Assembly (NCBI GenBank): GCA_009731375.1
Contig: BJOX01000182.1
Span: forward strand, 494,090-558,089
Source of the DNA: Paulinella micropora
Taxonomy: Eukaryota > Cercozoa > Imbricatea > Euglyphida
Reading direction: 5' to 3'
DNA length: 64,000 nucleotides
In this document: piece by piece, positions 43,298-55,929 of the stretch
Layout: every line of letters begins with the position of its first letter
How positions within the stretch are numbered: the stretch's first letter is position 1
Made by a program: the position numbers and the translations under genes
The notes under the pieces: model-generated
Databases searched by the model: none
Told to the model about the DNA's origin: nothing
Seen by the model: the letters and a program-made list of their open reading frames with translations, nothing else

Positions 43298-45401
43298 GGA
43301 GTGTTTGAATGTGCTATACTCTATGAGTACCAGTCTGCGAAAAGTGTGCTGCCATGGAGGACCAGAGCACTGGTCAGGTTGCTTGATCCTGGTCAGGACA
43401 TCGAAGGAATAAAGAAGGGAGAAAGAAAGTTTAAAGGCAAGAACCTGCGAGGGCAGCTTAATGTCATGGATGTGCCTTTGAAACTTATGGAGGCAAAGTT
43501 AATTGACTTTGGCAAACTCCAACAAACCAAATTTGGCAGGGACACTCACCCAGTCCTGCAGGAAATAGAAAGGGAAGTCGGAGGGGTGACGAAGCTGAAA
43601 AAGCTGCATGCGGCCTTTCAAAAGGACGATGCATGGAAGAGGTGGGCTCAGACGAAGGATCATACGATCTTGGAGCCGAAGCAGGCACTCCCTGCTACTA
43701 ACAAAGCAACAGAGAAGGAGATGGCGGAGAAAACTCTGCTTCTTCGGAAGGCAGCCGAGCTCATGTCATTCTTTCATCATGCTCAAGACCTGCACATCAG
43801 GGATATAGCAACAGAAAAAGAAAGGAAGGAGTTGGAGGCACAAATTGCATTGGCTAGGGCGACGGCAACAAGGCAGGCACTTTCCTCTGAAACTTTTCTG
43901 TCTCCCCCTAGTTTCGCCTCGCCAACCCATGCAGCCCCTCCCGTCTCTACGACTGGCTCAGCGCCTACCACTGTCATTGTCAACAATAACGACAAGAAGG
44001 ACAGACAGGCTATCATGCAGGCCTTCCAAAAATATACCAAGTCCGATCCAACTGCTCTTACGCTGTATGCAGAGACAGCGAGTCAGAAGGATACGGATGC
44101 TGGCCTTCGTGACAAGCTCCGAAGGATAGATGCTTGTATGAAGCAGCATCCAACGGACGAAACACAAGAGTATGAGGCGTTGTCCACCTTGTTGGACCCA
44201 TCAATCCTTACACAAGGGTTTGATGTAGCGGCATACAAAACGTTGCGAGCGGGAGTGGTGTCGGCTAGAAAGACCACCACAGACCTGCAATGCACGGTGC
44301 CAGTTGCCGTCCTCTTGCAATATTTTAAAACTCATGGGTATCAGCACCTGTGCACTGGTACTTTGATTGGGTTCGAAATTTTTCAAGAGGTGAACACAGG
44401 GTTAGGCGATAGCACGAGGTTGGCGGCGATCCTCACGGAGGTCAGCGCCAAGTACGGGCTCTTTTATAGCCGGAAGTCCATCATTCTGTACTTCTTGAGC
44501 GCTTTGTGTGCCAGACACCCGAGCAAGCTCGCACGGCTCATACAATCATGTCCGTCCTTCAAGGCGGTGAAGAAGGGGGACTTTTTGGAAACCAATATAT
44601 ACGAGAAGACTGTTGCGGCTACTCAGCCGGACGACCTGTTCAAGGAGGTGCTCGACGCGTGTTCCGAATAGGACACTGCTACTGAGTCACTCTCCAGTAC
44701 CACGACACAGGGGGTTGTAGGTGCCCAAGCAGCACATGCAACTCGGGTGGCAGGTCTGAAGAGAGGGAGAGATGAGAAGGTACCTTGTTACCGCTATTTC
44801 TCATACATGACGTGCAAGAAGGAGCAAGATCTTGGCTAGGCAACTTCCCATACAGCCATGACTCTGATGATGTGAGGATGCGAAATACCTTCTTGCGAGA
44901 GCTCAAAGGCAGCAGAAGGGGCACATACTTCATGTACAAGAAGGAGTTGGAGGAGAGGAAGTGGAGTGCAAATATGGTCGACGATGCGGAGTTCCGCGGG
45001 GCCATCATTTCCTTCCTTGAGAAGATGCAGAAGAAGGAGGCGAAAGAACAACAACAGGGCCGACCAATGGCGCCGACAAGAGGAGGAGGAATGAGAGGAT
45101 CGTCTCGAGGGTCCCGAGGGACGCAAAGAGGAGGAGGAAGGGGAGGTCGAGGCCACACGGGCTATCGTCCAAGTGGAGGCTGGACCCCAACGAGGACCCC
45201 AACGCGCCCTCCCAGAGGAAGCGGATACTGGAATAGCTCTAGCTCCAGTTCCAGCTCCAACTATCCCCAGCAGGCATATGCCGCTGCGAGTGGGACCAAC
45301 AAGACGCTGGTACCGACCCAGCATACGATCAGTCCCGTACCTCCTAGACGTGAAGTTGAAGGCACACAGCCTCAAAAGCCTCAAGGAAGGCGAAGAAGGC
45401 G
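43298..45401 (+). pseudogene. gag: Gag of element B, 5' truncated by gap and frame-broken
   Basis: The first frame (to TAG 44669-44671) matches element A Gag over long stretches, including YQHLCTGTLIGFEIF and the ILYFLSALCA region. After the TAG the coding pattern goes on with the finger region (PCYRYFSYMTC, then FPYSHDSDD in another frame; the third cysteine of the CCCH pattern is not seen) and an RG-rich, then Ser/Pro-rich tail to about 45360. The gag-pol junction is rearranged compared with A, and the UGA-CUA arrangement is not preserved. Confidence 0.8.
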
Positions 45402-48400
45402 ATGGAGGAGAGGAAACCGAAACCGAATGCTGGGCCTTCGCCTGCAAAGAAACAGCGGGTCGTTTCGCCGCCGACGGACTCAATAGTCTCTACTGTAGAC
45501 ACATGTACACTCAGTGTACCAGACTCTGTCCAAAAGACACTCGAGATACCGGAAGACCCGGATACTCGAGAGGCTAAGCTAGAGAGGAAGGAGGAGGAAC
45601 GAAAAGAGGACAAGGAACTTGAGCTTAGACTCAAAACCCTAGAACAAAAAATTCATGTGCTAGCGGCTAGTTTACACAGACCGGACGCGCTATGCTACAC
45701 TGACCTCTTTTGTGAAACTTTACAAACCACATTGAAAGTTGGTAATAATACGATGGCGAATATTAATATTGTCGGCCGGAAGTTTTTAAACGGTCACCGG
45801 GCATGGGTGGACAAAAACACTAGAAAAACAAAGGGGACCCTAAAAGGGGTAGGCAGCCGTACAGAAATTACGGGCATCGTCACATTAATTTTTAAATTGA
45901 CATCCGGTCGAGTATATCGTGCGGACCTCTATGTTGTCCCCGATTACCACGGTTCAATCCTGCTGTCGTATGACCAATTGGCTACGATGGGGACTGTGAT
46001 CGATTGCGCTGCGCGGCGGGTAATTTATGGAGTGAAGAGAGGAGAGGAGGAGGATATTAATCCGATGACCGCTACTGACTCCTACGAGGCTTTTGAGCTG
46101 AGTCTAGCAACGGAGATAAAAAAGTTGGCCTTAGTACATGAGGCAACTGAAGCCTATGTGCACCCCTATGTCACAGTGCCGGACGAACTGTCCTGGACCG
46201 ACAATTGGGAGACGGAGATGCAGGCGTATACGGTTACGATTCCCGCATGGGACAAAAAGTCTATTGATGACTTAGTCGTAGCGCGTAATGAGGAGATAAT
46301 ATGTGTTGCGAAACAGTGCCCGTCGTTGGCCAGATTCGCAGAAGGTGGCGGTGCAGATGTCCATATTACTAATGGCTACTGTTACCACGCGAAGGTGTCA
46401 GATGAGAAGAGAGAGGCGTTCGTGCCAAGGAGGAAGGGGCGTATCCCCGATACTCCAGCGGATGACATTAAAACTTTTATCACTAACTTTTGGGGTGACG
46501 TGCCCACCTGGCCGCGCTCATTAACGGAAGTGAAAAGGTGTTTACGGACTCTGTTTGAGAGCAACAAGCCGTACTCTGTCATTCTGCCATACAATGAGAA
46601 GGCGATATGGGCACAGGAGATAAGGGACCGGCTTATTGATCATCCTATACCGGTGCCCTCCCGCAAGCAACAATAAGTGGTGGCTTGTCGACTCGGGTCT
46701 CGTGAGCAGAGCAGTGCTTACAAGCAGAAGCTCAGAGCCCAGGACAAGTTGAAATTAATACCTCAAGCCTTCACATGCTTTGATAGTTTTTACACCCGTA
46801 AGGCTCCGATACAATACGCGAACCTTATTGATATGCTTGTTGGAATTGGCCATGATGATGAGCCGGACACAGTCGCGTATGAAAGAACGGGACTAGACGA
46901 TTTGTCGGAGGAGGATATGAGTTTGGAGGAGGACTTAGCGCCCCTCAAGGAGCATAAGATGTCGGAGGAAGATTTCCAAGCGGTGGCGCGGAAAATCCTA
47001 GAAGGAGTGGGCACGGAGAGAGAAAAAGAGCTTCTCAAAGCTAAGATGGAGGTGTATAGAGAAATTTTCGACCCTCCTCGGGCAGGTGGTGTAAAGTCTG
47101 AGGATCACTGCAGTCATTTACAAGATACTGGGTGCGGAGCCAACTCCGGCACCACGGAGGGCAAATTTGAGCATACGTGAGGCAAAAATAGCGGAGGAGA
47201 ATGTGAGACAGTTGCTCGATGAGGACTTTATTGAGAGATCTACATCTCCAATTGTCTCGCAACCGAAAATCGTCCCTAAGCCAGGAGGAGAATGGCGTTT
47301 GACGATCAATTATGCCCGTGTGAATAAGGTGCTAGAGGAAGAGAGAAATCCTCTGCCGACCTTAGAAGAGGGCAGAAGAGTGCTGCGGAATGCTAAATTC
47401 TATTCGGTCATCGACCTTAAGAACGGCTTCTGGCAGATACCACTGGACGAGAAATCCAGATGGCTGACTGCATTCGTTGTGGGTATGGAAATATACCAGT
47501 GGAAGGTGCTTCCAATGGGACTCAAACAGGCCCCGGGGCTCTTTCAGAAGGCGATGCAGAAGATGTTGAGCGGTCAATATGACGACCAGTCGGAGGATGG
47601 TTTTATGAGAAGGAGAGGACAGAAGGCGGGAGAATATGCATTTTGTTACATCGATGACATCATCGTGTACTCTAACACAATGGAGGAGCATATCGATCAT
47701 TTGTCAGACGTCTTCAGGCGCATCGGCGCTTTTGGCCTGAAATGCAACTTAAAGAAATGTCAACTCGCCAAGACAAGTGTGACGTATTTGGGTTACGAGA
47801 TTTCTCATAATAGAGTCTCGATATAGCGCGAGAAGAGGGAGGAGATCATGAGTAGACAGTTGCCAAGGAATCGCACGGAGTTACACTCTTTTCTTGCGAT
47901 GGCACAGTACTACAGCCAGTTCATACCCGATTGGGGTGCAACTCGAGCTAAGTTGGAGAAGATGATTGATTTCGGAGACTTTGAGAAGTGGGATGAGGAG
48001 GCTTTGCAGGCGTTTAATTCGCTCAAAGATCTCATTTATAAAGATCCCAAGGACGGCGGATTAGTACTTATGATGCCCGACTTTACGAAGCCGTTCGTAG
48101 TCGACACAGATGCATCTAAGTTTGCGATTGGCGCGGTGCTGCAACAGGAAGATGAGGAGAAAAAGTTGCGCCCGATCATGTTTATTAGTAGAAAGCTGTG
48201 TGCGGCGGAGCGAAATTACTGCACGCGACAGAGAGAGGCGTTGGCAGTAGTATGGGCTCTCAAGAGGCTCAGAGAATACCTATGGGGAGCACCTCTATTC
48301 ACGGTTAGGACCGATCATCATAACCTTCTTTGGTTGATGAATCATGAACAAACCGGCCGTTTGGCGCGGTGGCAAGCTTTCTTGTCATATTTCAATTTCA

Positions 48401-50983
48401 CGATGGTCTAATTACCGGGAAAGCGAAACGTAGTCGCTGATAGCCTTTCCAGGCTAGAGTTTCAGTAAGAGGTGTCGGCTCTCGTATCATCAGTGGAGAT
48501 GATAGATCTGTCCACGGACAAGGTGTACGAGGTAAGCCACATAGAGACGATGCAGATGGCAAGAGGCGTTCGTTATGACCGCACGGGTCTACGATATAGT
48601 CCTCAAGGCCCGGATCATGGCATATGCTGTGAGGCACATGTTCTCGAAGATGCTGAGTGGTCTTATGAGGCATATGAGAACGCGAAGGCGAATATAAAAG
48701 AGGAGGAGGAGACGACTGAGGTCTGTACGAACCTCCGCGGGAAAATCGAAGCGAGCTTGATGAAGACCCAGAAAGGGTAGGAGTAAGGTTGGAGGACGGT
48801 ACTGTCCATATCGCCTCGCCTACCGCATGGAGGCAACAACAGGCGACGGATCCGGAGTTCAAGGAGCTCATAACGTTATACAAGAGCCCTAATGAGCTTA
48901 AAAAGACTCCGCAGATCAAAGATCAGATGAAGGAGATGGCGTGGAGAGATGGGCTATTGTGGTACAAGGGCCAGCACGGCAAATTTGCGTCACAGCCGGA
49001 TAAATGGACTCTCTGGGTACCAGAGAAGTTGAGGCGCTTTATATATGTCGCTGCCCATAACTGCCCCTTGCTGGCACATCCGGGTCGACAAAGAACCCAT
49101 TGGTTCATTGCGAGGCGATTTTGGTGGAAGGGGATGAAGGAGGAGATAGACAGAGAAGTGGACGCATGCATCCCATGCAAGACCACAAAGACACCGCTGA
49201 AGGCGACTTTTGGCCTGATCGGTACATTCCCTTTACACGCCGGGATGTTTGACTTCTTACACATCGATCATGTGGGACCTTTCCCCGAATCGGCCGAAGG
49301 GTACAGATACCTTCTTACTGCCATTGATCGAGCCACCAATTATGTGTGGGTTGTTCCTGTTAAGGACGTTACAGGCAAGACAACTGCGGAGGCTCTGATC
49401 GACAGGATCGTCTCGCAGATCGGAGTGCCTAGAAAGATATGTTCTGATCGAGGTTCTGACTTTAATAATGAAGTCATCGACAGACTATCTAAGTACTACG
49501 GGATGAAATGGCAATATGTTACTGCCTATAACCCGAGAGCGAATGGCAAGATCGAGCGGGTACATAGACCTCTCAAAGCCTCGCTTAAGATGTACTGTAT
49601 GAAGAAGGAGAATCAGAGAGCCTGGGTGGAGGCAGCACCTTCATTTGCCTTTGCAATGAACTGTCTACCCTCATCGGCACTAGGAGGAGCCAGAAGCTCA
49701 GTCTCGCCATATCAATTGGTTTACGGCCGAGAGCCTAGTATCCCAACCTCGCTTCTGCACCCAAAGGATACTTGGGCAGATGAGGATGAGTTGTTCGGGA
49801 TGAGACTAAGAGCGAAGATGGAGGCGGAGCAAATAGTTGCGGCGCACAGGGAGGCGGAGCGCAGAAAGACTGATGCACAAGGAGTGCGACAAGCGCACTT
49901 AGATCAAGTCCGTTTCCAGGTTGGGGATATTGTACTCCTGTACCATCCTCAAGTACCCAAGGGGGTTAGCTCTAAGCTGTTTACCCACTGGAAAGGACGA
50001 TACCAGATCATGGATCAGATGGGACCTCTGAACTATAAGATCAGGGGTAGAGGGAAGGTGCAAATCGTGAATGTTCGAAGGCTGATCAAATATGACCCCT
50101 TCTACTTGAGGATGAATCCGTTGAGGAGGCGTTGAAACGGATGAAGGAGGATTTCAAAGAGGTACCGCCTATCAATAAGGAGGATACCTAAGAAGAGGAA
50201 AATGCCTATCGGGCACCAGTCTCGGAGAAGGAGGAGACCGAGAAGGAGAGGAAGAAAGGCTCAAACCGCAAAAGCGCGGCGGGGACTCAGTCTAAAGCCC
50301 CCATAGTCCGCGGCGGTACGAAGGAGAAGTTCACGGAGGCGCAGATGACGAGAGCGCAAAACGATCTTATTTTTGACCAACCGAGGAAGGTGGCGAGGTC
50401 GACGCGAGCGGCGGATGTTCATGGAGGAGGAGGGGAGAAAGACACTAACCCAAACGCGGGTAATGTGGACATTCGCCATGCGCGGTGGAAGGAAGGCGAG
50501 GCGATAGCGACCATCAAGTGGGTCCAAGACGCTTTTTATCTGATGCGACCGGCAGAACCTCATGTTGCCGATGACACTCTCTCAGATCTTTATCTCATGC
50601 GAGCTGTGGCAGTCCCGCAGACTACGCGGGCAGCACGGACATCGAAGAGATCCTTAGCAGCAAAAACAATACAACCGGTACTCCATTTCTGGAGAAGCAT
50701 GGACCCTGTTGAGGATCCAAAAGCTAGACAATATTTACCGGTATACAAAGACGCAAAAGATCTCGAGACTTGGGATGGTACTATTACCCCTCGAGATAAA
50801 GACCACACTGCGTGGACTATTCAGTCACTGCCTAGGGGAGTGCTGGACATCCCTTTTGACTTATCATTGGGCGCCATCCCGAACGGAATTTGGGACAGTC
50901 TTGAGGAGTCGAAGTTTGACTTGACTTTTGTTGGCGGCCCGCCACCTGGCAAAGAAGTTCGCGCAAGGCGACGAAGGCAGTAA
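45402..50983 (+). pseudogene. pol: Pol of element B with stops and frameshifts
   Basis: Same domain order as element A: protease-like region with NTMANINIVGRKF (about 45747; the aspartate of A is asparagine here), RT with YIDDIIVYS (47641-47668), RNase H (VVDTDASKFAIGAVL), integrase H-H-C-C (HPGRQRTHWFIARRFW, CIPCKTTK) and D-D-E (HIDHVGPF, CSDRGSDFNN, NGKIERVH), GPY-type module, and the conserved tail (HFWRSMDPVEDPKARQYLP to GGPPPGKEVRARRRRQ). Breaks: TAA 46674, TAG 47824, TAA 48409, TAA 48466, TAA about 50188, and frameshifts near 47.1, 48.7 and 50.1 kb. Confidence 0.9.
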
Positions 50984-51780
50984 GTGACAATTTTCTTTTA
51001 TCACGCGTCGGACATTGAGCGACCGCATGTGGATTAATTTCATATTACCCATGCCAGATCATGTCTTATTGAAATAATTTTTTACCATTGTTGTTACTTG
51101 GCATTTCTATCGCAACATATGAGTGCGAAGGTCAATCGGCAAATTGATACGACACCGTATAAGGGGATCGCTGGTGAGTTTAGCGATGGTGTTCCTGGTA
51201 CGACCCTGCAACAAGTACTCAGGGTGATGTTCTCAAAAATGTTCTCCTAGTAGACATATTAAATATTTTTCTTTGGATATACTCAAAATCGTCATACCAG
51301 TGCACGGTCCGTCTCTACTTGTGTCGGCATATCGCATGGTCGGGCTCACTCACCCCGGCTTTGGATATAGTTATTAGGACTGGCCCCCTAGTACTATATT
51401 AAGATAACCGATTGTATACAAGGGTATGTTATTAAAAGACAATGTATTTACTGATCGGAAGTGTTTTTGAAGGAGGAGAAAAATTATAATGCTGCTCTTA
51501 TTTTTTAATAGTAATACTATCGTTCTTGACATACTGCCTCAGAATTAAGTTACGGGGGGGACAACGAGTGGGGAAGGAGGAGTTTTTTATTTACAAAGAC
51601 GAGGCTAGAGATTTATCGTTGATTCGTGCCTGGCGTATGCGTTTTATATATCCAATGCACCGTCTATCAGTGGGTTAATGCACTTAGTTGCAACACCCCG
51701 TAGCGTTGGTGCAGAAAAGAAATCAGCAATTATATGACGAAAATATTGCATATTTCCGTCATAAAAATGGGAAGGGGTAC
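50984..51780 (+). other. 3' non-coding region and polypurine tract of element B
   Basis: Homologous to the 3' non-coding regions of A and C. It holds a 43-codon frame (51119-51250, MSAKVNRQIDTTPYKGIAGE) that is not conserved as a frame in A or C. The tract AAAATGGGAAGGGGTAC ends at 51780, against the LTR. Confidence 0.65.
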
Positions 51781-52022
51781 TGTAGGCATCACCCCCCGGA
51801 TAGCCGGTAAAAAGTACACTTTTTTTGGTGTCAGGTGCACCTAGTTTCTTCCCATTATTTCAATATCGTTTGGCCGGATTTGACCTAATGCCATTTTAAC
51901 ATTGGTCTGTTGCCGCTTTCTTTTGTGCGGTTTCACTGAGCTAATATAACGAGACATCATTCTCCTTTGGGATTTGTGTTTGGTTGTATTACCGACTTTT
52001 TAACGCTTCGGGGATTTTAACA
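51781..52022 (+). repeat. 3' LTR of element B
   Basis: 242 bases, partner of 35891-36146. Followed by CATC (52023-52026), the second half of the target duplication. Confidence 0.9.
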
Positions 52023-52026
52023 CATC

Positions 52027-53390
52027 ACTGATTAATCATTAATATTAATATTATTTCAACTTTCACACTGAGATCGTAAATACATTGGCGGTCTTTTAAT
52101 AACATCACATGATTCATAGGGTCCCTTGTCCAACGCGGATCATCCTATAGTACTATATAGTACTAGGGGGCCGGCGCCGGGCCCCGCCCAGTCCGAGCTT
52201 TAATATTAATAGCGGCGCCCGTATATTAAATTCAAAGTCTGGGTGTAACTTACTTACGGTGCCCAACCCTGCGATATACCGACATAAGTAGAGATTGACC
52301 GTGCTCAGGGCCCGGGTATCATCGGAACAGTATATATAATTCATGTAATCATAGTATAGTATCATCGGCACCGTGACGACGGTAAAAAAATAATTTAATC
52401 ACGGCCCGGGTTACCAGAGAACACTGATTTCATTTTTGAGTCTTATTACAACCATTTGCAGTATTGCGGATTGCTTCACCTTCTGCTTTTGATAATTGCT
52501 CCTTATTCTCGCACGGGCACTCTTGCAAAGGGTGGAGTCAATGATTCATACTACCCAGGAACACCATCCGCCGCTCATTACACTAGCGATCCGGCCCTGT
52601 CTACGGTGCCTAGTAGCCTCCGTATTAATATCGATGTCGCCGCCGATCAGTCCGAGGCTACCCTTCGCGGCACTCGTATGTTGCGATCGAATGCCAAGTT
52701 ATATCACTGAGTCGTTTTAATATTCATATCGATAACTGATGATGCATGATCAAATCATGATACCGGCGCTGTAGGCAATCGATCACTTTATTTGTGACGC
52801 GTAAACTTCAGAAAAATAGTTTCTTTGTTACCGTAGGCTGTGAATCAAGTTGTCAGTTCTGCTATTCTACTTGCGGATTAAAGTGTCGATCGAGCATCGC
52901 GTCTCCTTACGGAGTCTTCCGGCAAACCGGCGTGTATAAAGGTACGAGTTAGGTCCGTGAGTGACCGGGTAATTACCAATCATCGTGAAAGTCCTCTCTG
53001 TGCTGTCAACGGTGGTATCATGATGTAGATCTCTTCAAAGTTGTACGCCAACCGTCACTGTTTTAATGGAGAATACTTGCCACTATGACAGTCTGCCACT
53101 CGCGGTTCGATCACCGTTATGTGCCGATCACGAATATGGATACTATGATCATCTACCTATACTACCATACTATGATACTACTACCGTGCCAATACTACTG
53201 AACTTGATATATTAATACAATACACAACGTTATTAGTAATACTACTTGAAATATATACAACAGCTGTTACCGGGCACGCCGCGGCGCCGCGGTTACGACT
53301 TCAACAGGTGAGTCATTTCACCGCCCGCCGGGTTTGTCACCTCAACTTTTTTACTGAATACTGATTGACCGCGGCGTCAGTCAACGTGAG
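52027..53390 (-). mobile_element. Element C, continuation right of the B insertion, 5' truncated
   Basis: Blocks match the 3' non-coding region of A and B in reverse orientation, for example CTGCGATATACCGACATAAGTAG at 52269-52291 (compare A 18117-18140) and the ACTCGTATGTTGCGATCGAA surroundings at about 52675 (compare B 51110-51130). Homology fades after about 52800, and no pol or second LTR is found before the host gene, so C is truncated or diverged. The 84-codon plus-strand frame at 52456-52710 lies in this non-coding homology and is probably fortuitous. Confidence 0.6.
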
Positions 53391-53393
53391 GCG

Positions 53394-54740
53394 TCAGTCA
53401 ACGTGACCGGTTCCAGCCGCCACCGGTACGTAGGCAGCTAGGCTAACTTGCAACTTCCTCCACGTCACCGCTCGGCACGTCACCGCTCGGCACTGTACTT
53501 GTTGTTGCTGCTGCTGCTGCTGTTGCTCCTGCTCAGAGTCCTGCTGTTGCTCCTGCTGTTGCTGTTGCTGTTCAAACTGCTGCTGCTGTTGTTGTTGTTG
53601 TTGCTGGTGCTGCTGTTGCTGTTGTTCTTCATTTAAGGAAATGCCAAAGAAGACTTGCTTGCCCACAGCAGTCAGTTCGACCCGCTGTGGCTTGCTTTTG
53701 AGCTCGCGCTCTAGCAGCAAAGAACGCTGAGCCAACTGTGCCGGCGACAGGAGAGCCCGTGGCATCATCTTAACGAACATGGCTGCCCGCGGCCGCGAAG
53801 ACTGGTTGGCGGCTGAGCCGTGCGGCATCCGTTGGTCCCAGACGATCAAACTGCCCGCGCGAACGGGAATACGGACCTGTCGGTGCCAGACCCAGTCTTT
53901 CTGGTTGAAGCTCACGGTGGGAGAAGAGTGAGGCTGGCCTGCATATTCTGTCCAGTACGAGGAGAAATGCTTGTGGAAGCCTGGAACGATGAGGAAGCCG
54001 CCGTCCTCATCGTGGTTGTCAAGCAAATTGAGACAGCCTTGCACACTGCGCCCGTCCTGATAGCTAGGGTGGTTATTCTCCATAATGAGTTGACTTGCAC
54101 GGGAGTAATCATTAAGCTCGAATTGTTGACGCGCCTCCCCGCCCGCGAGGTAGCGCCAGGGGTTCATGTCCAGGTGCAGGTTGGTGACTGTTTTCCACTC
54201 AGGCCGCTCGCTCGTTGGGCGCATAAACCCAGCTCGATCATGGTTGACCAGCACGTCTTGTGTACCTAGCAAACCTGCAAAGACTGAGAACATCTTGGGG
54301 TTCTGGCGGTTTGCTATGAACTGTGGAGAGAAAATAGGTCGCCTTGAGACGTTGCCGTAGGCCTCGATCGATTCCGGAGGCCAATTTCTCCAAGAGCTTG
54401 GAACCTTGCGGTCAAACTTGGGGTTACGTTCGCACTGAGAGAAGATTTCTCCCATTGTTCTTTTGCATTCAGCTTGAGACAAGACATCCCGAACGACCAC
54501 AAACCCATACTGCTCAAAAAACCGGATGATTTCTTCCGTCTGACTGAACAAGAACGATTGTACATACTTGCCGTTCTCTTCTCGGGGCACTTCCTCAAAC
54601 TGAAATTCTGCTGCTTCCTTCAACTCTTTTTCCTCGTTCAGTTCTCCAGCTGCAGCCTGAACGAAAGCTTTTTGCTTATGCTTGAGCATAATATCCTTGC
54701 GCTGCCTCTTTTCGAGGCTTCCTTTGAGGGACTTGCTCAT
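53394..54740 (-). CDS. Phytanoyl-CoA dioxygenase (PhyH) superfamily protein with polyglutamine tail, 448 aa
   Basis: ATG at 54738-54740. Residues 1-50 are basic/acidic and probably disordered. The 2-oxoglutarate/Fe(II) oxygenase core follows: IRFFEQYGFVVVRDVLS (about 71-88) is the typical PhyH entry, the iron ligands are H189 and D191 in NLHLDMNPW and H307 in MPHGSAANQ, with R318 as the likely 2-oxoglutarate-binding arginine. GGFLIVPGFHKHF (about 248-259) is the usual strand before the distal motif. All ligands are present, so an active hydroxylase is plausible; the substrate is unknown. From residue 372 a glutamine-rich tract (CAG/CAA codons) leads to a short tail. Intronless. It borders the truncated end of element C, and the last 30 codons include a small duplication (QCRAVT/CRAVT), so the native C-terminus may be altered. 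Confidence 0.9.
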   Translation of the reverse strand: MSKSLKGSLEKRQRKDIMLKHKQKAFVQAAAGELNEEKELKEAAEFQFEEVPREENGKYVQSFLFSQTEEIIRFFEQYGFVVVRDVLSQAECKRTMGEIFSQCERNPKFDRKVPSSWRNWPPESIEAYGNVSRRPIFSPQFIANRQNPKMFSVFAGLLGTQDVLVNHDRAGFMRPTSERPEWKTVTNLHLDMNPWRYLAGGEARQQFELNDYSRASQLIMENNHPSYQDGRSVQGCLNLLDNHDEDGGFLIVPGFHKHFSSYWTEYAGQPHSSPTVSFNQKDWVWHRQVRIPVRAGSLIVWDQRMPHGSAANQSSRPRAAMFVKMMPRALLSPAQLAQRSLLLERELKSKPQRVELTAVGKQVFFGISLNEEQQQQQHQQQQQQQQQQFEQQQQQQEQQQDSEQEQQQQQQQQQVQCRAVTCRAVTWRKLQVSLAAYVPVAAGTGHVD

Positions 54741-54957
54741 CCTTTCCTTTCGGTGGGTTTAGTGGTTTGCAAAGTTGTTGCTGTTTTTTTCTTTACCATG
54801 TAGGTAGAAACCACTGGAATTGTTGTGACTCGTGAATGCCAACAACTATGCCATGGGGTTGCAATCCGGCCTAAATTCTATTCATTCTTTCCCACAAAGG
54901 TTCATTTTGATCTTTCCACTTTTCTTTCGGTTCACTTGCTTTCTTTTTTGATTTTTT
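54741..54957. other. 5' flank of the PhyH gene
   Basis: Short non-coding stretch containing the presumed promoter; no distinct motif identified. Confidence 0.4.
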
Positions 54958-55560
<603 letters not shown>

Positions 55561-55929
55561 TTTATTGAGAGAACAATTTTACAATTGGACTCAGGTAACG
55601 TCCACGTGAAAAGTATAGCTAGTAAGTTATACCTTTATCTAAGGCGGAAACCTAGTTATTCAGTTGAGCGTATTAAGGAAGAGTACTAGGAAGATATTAA
55701 AATAGTATTCAGCGGCTCAGTATTAATATTATAGTTATTAAAATATTTATGTTTAGATATATTGTGCGGTGATATTATTATGTTATGTTATATATGTTAT
55801 TGTAAAGGTGTAGTCGTTTATGTTTCCCCCCCCCCCCCCCCCCCCTTTTTTTTTTTTTTNNNNNNNNNNNNNNNTTTTTTTTTCTTTTTTTTTTTTTTTT
55901 TTTTCGCGCGTGTCAGATGAAACAAAAAT
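55561..55929. other. Unassigned AT-rich stretch with gap
   Basis: Unique AT-rich sequence, then C and T runs with 15 N (55860-55874). Nothing recognisable. Confidence 0.5.

Larger units (their letters stand above)
35891..52022 (+). mobile_element. LTR retrotransposon B (relative of A), with internal insertion
   Basis: Direct LTRs at 35891-36146 and 51781-52022 begin TGTAGGCATCACC and end TTTTAACA, and the element is flanked by CATC on both sides. Gag (from the gap at 43298) and pol are on the plus strand and are homologous to those of element A. The distance from 5' LTR to gag is about 7 kb, where A has 0.6 kb; the surplus contains a DNA-transposon-like unit (36.8-41.8 kb) and an 852-base gap. 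Pol has several in-frame TAA/TAG codons and frameshifts, so B is inactive. Confidence 0.88.

Noticed and set aside
45402-50983. Alternative genetic code (TAA/TAG read as glutamine), suggested by many in-frame TAA/TAG and no TGA in pol of element B
   Set aside because: The matching residues in element A are L, S, H and S rather than Q, and host genes (for example 500-2077, ending TAG) use these codons as plain stops at sensible ends. Pseudogene decay explains them better.
51119-51250. 43-codon ORF in element B as an accessory gene
   Set aside because: The homologous DNA in A and C does not keep the frame.
52456-52710. Plus-strand 84-codon ORF as a new gene
   Set aside because: It lies in DNA homologous to the 3' non-coding region of elements A and B in reverse orientation, where the frame is not kept.
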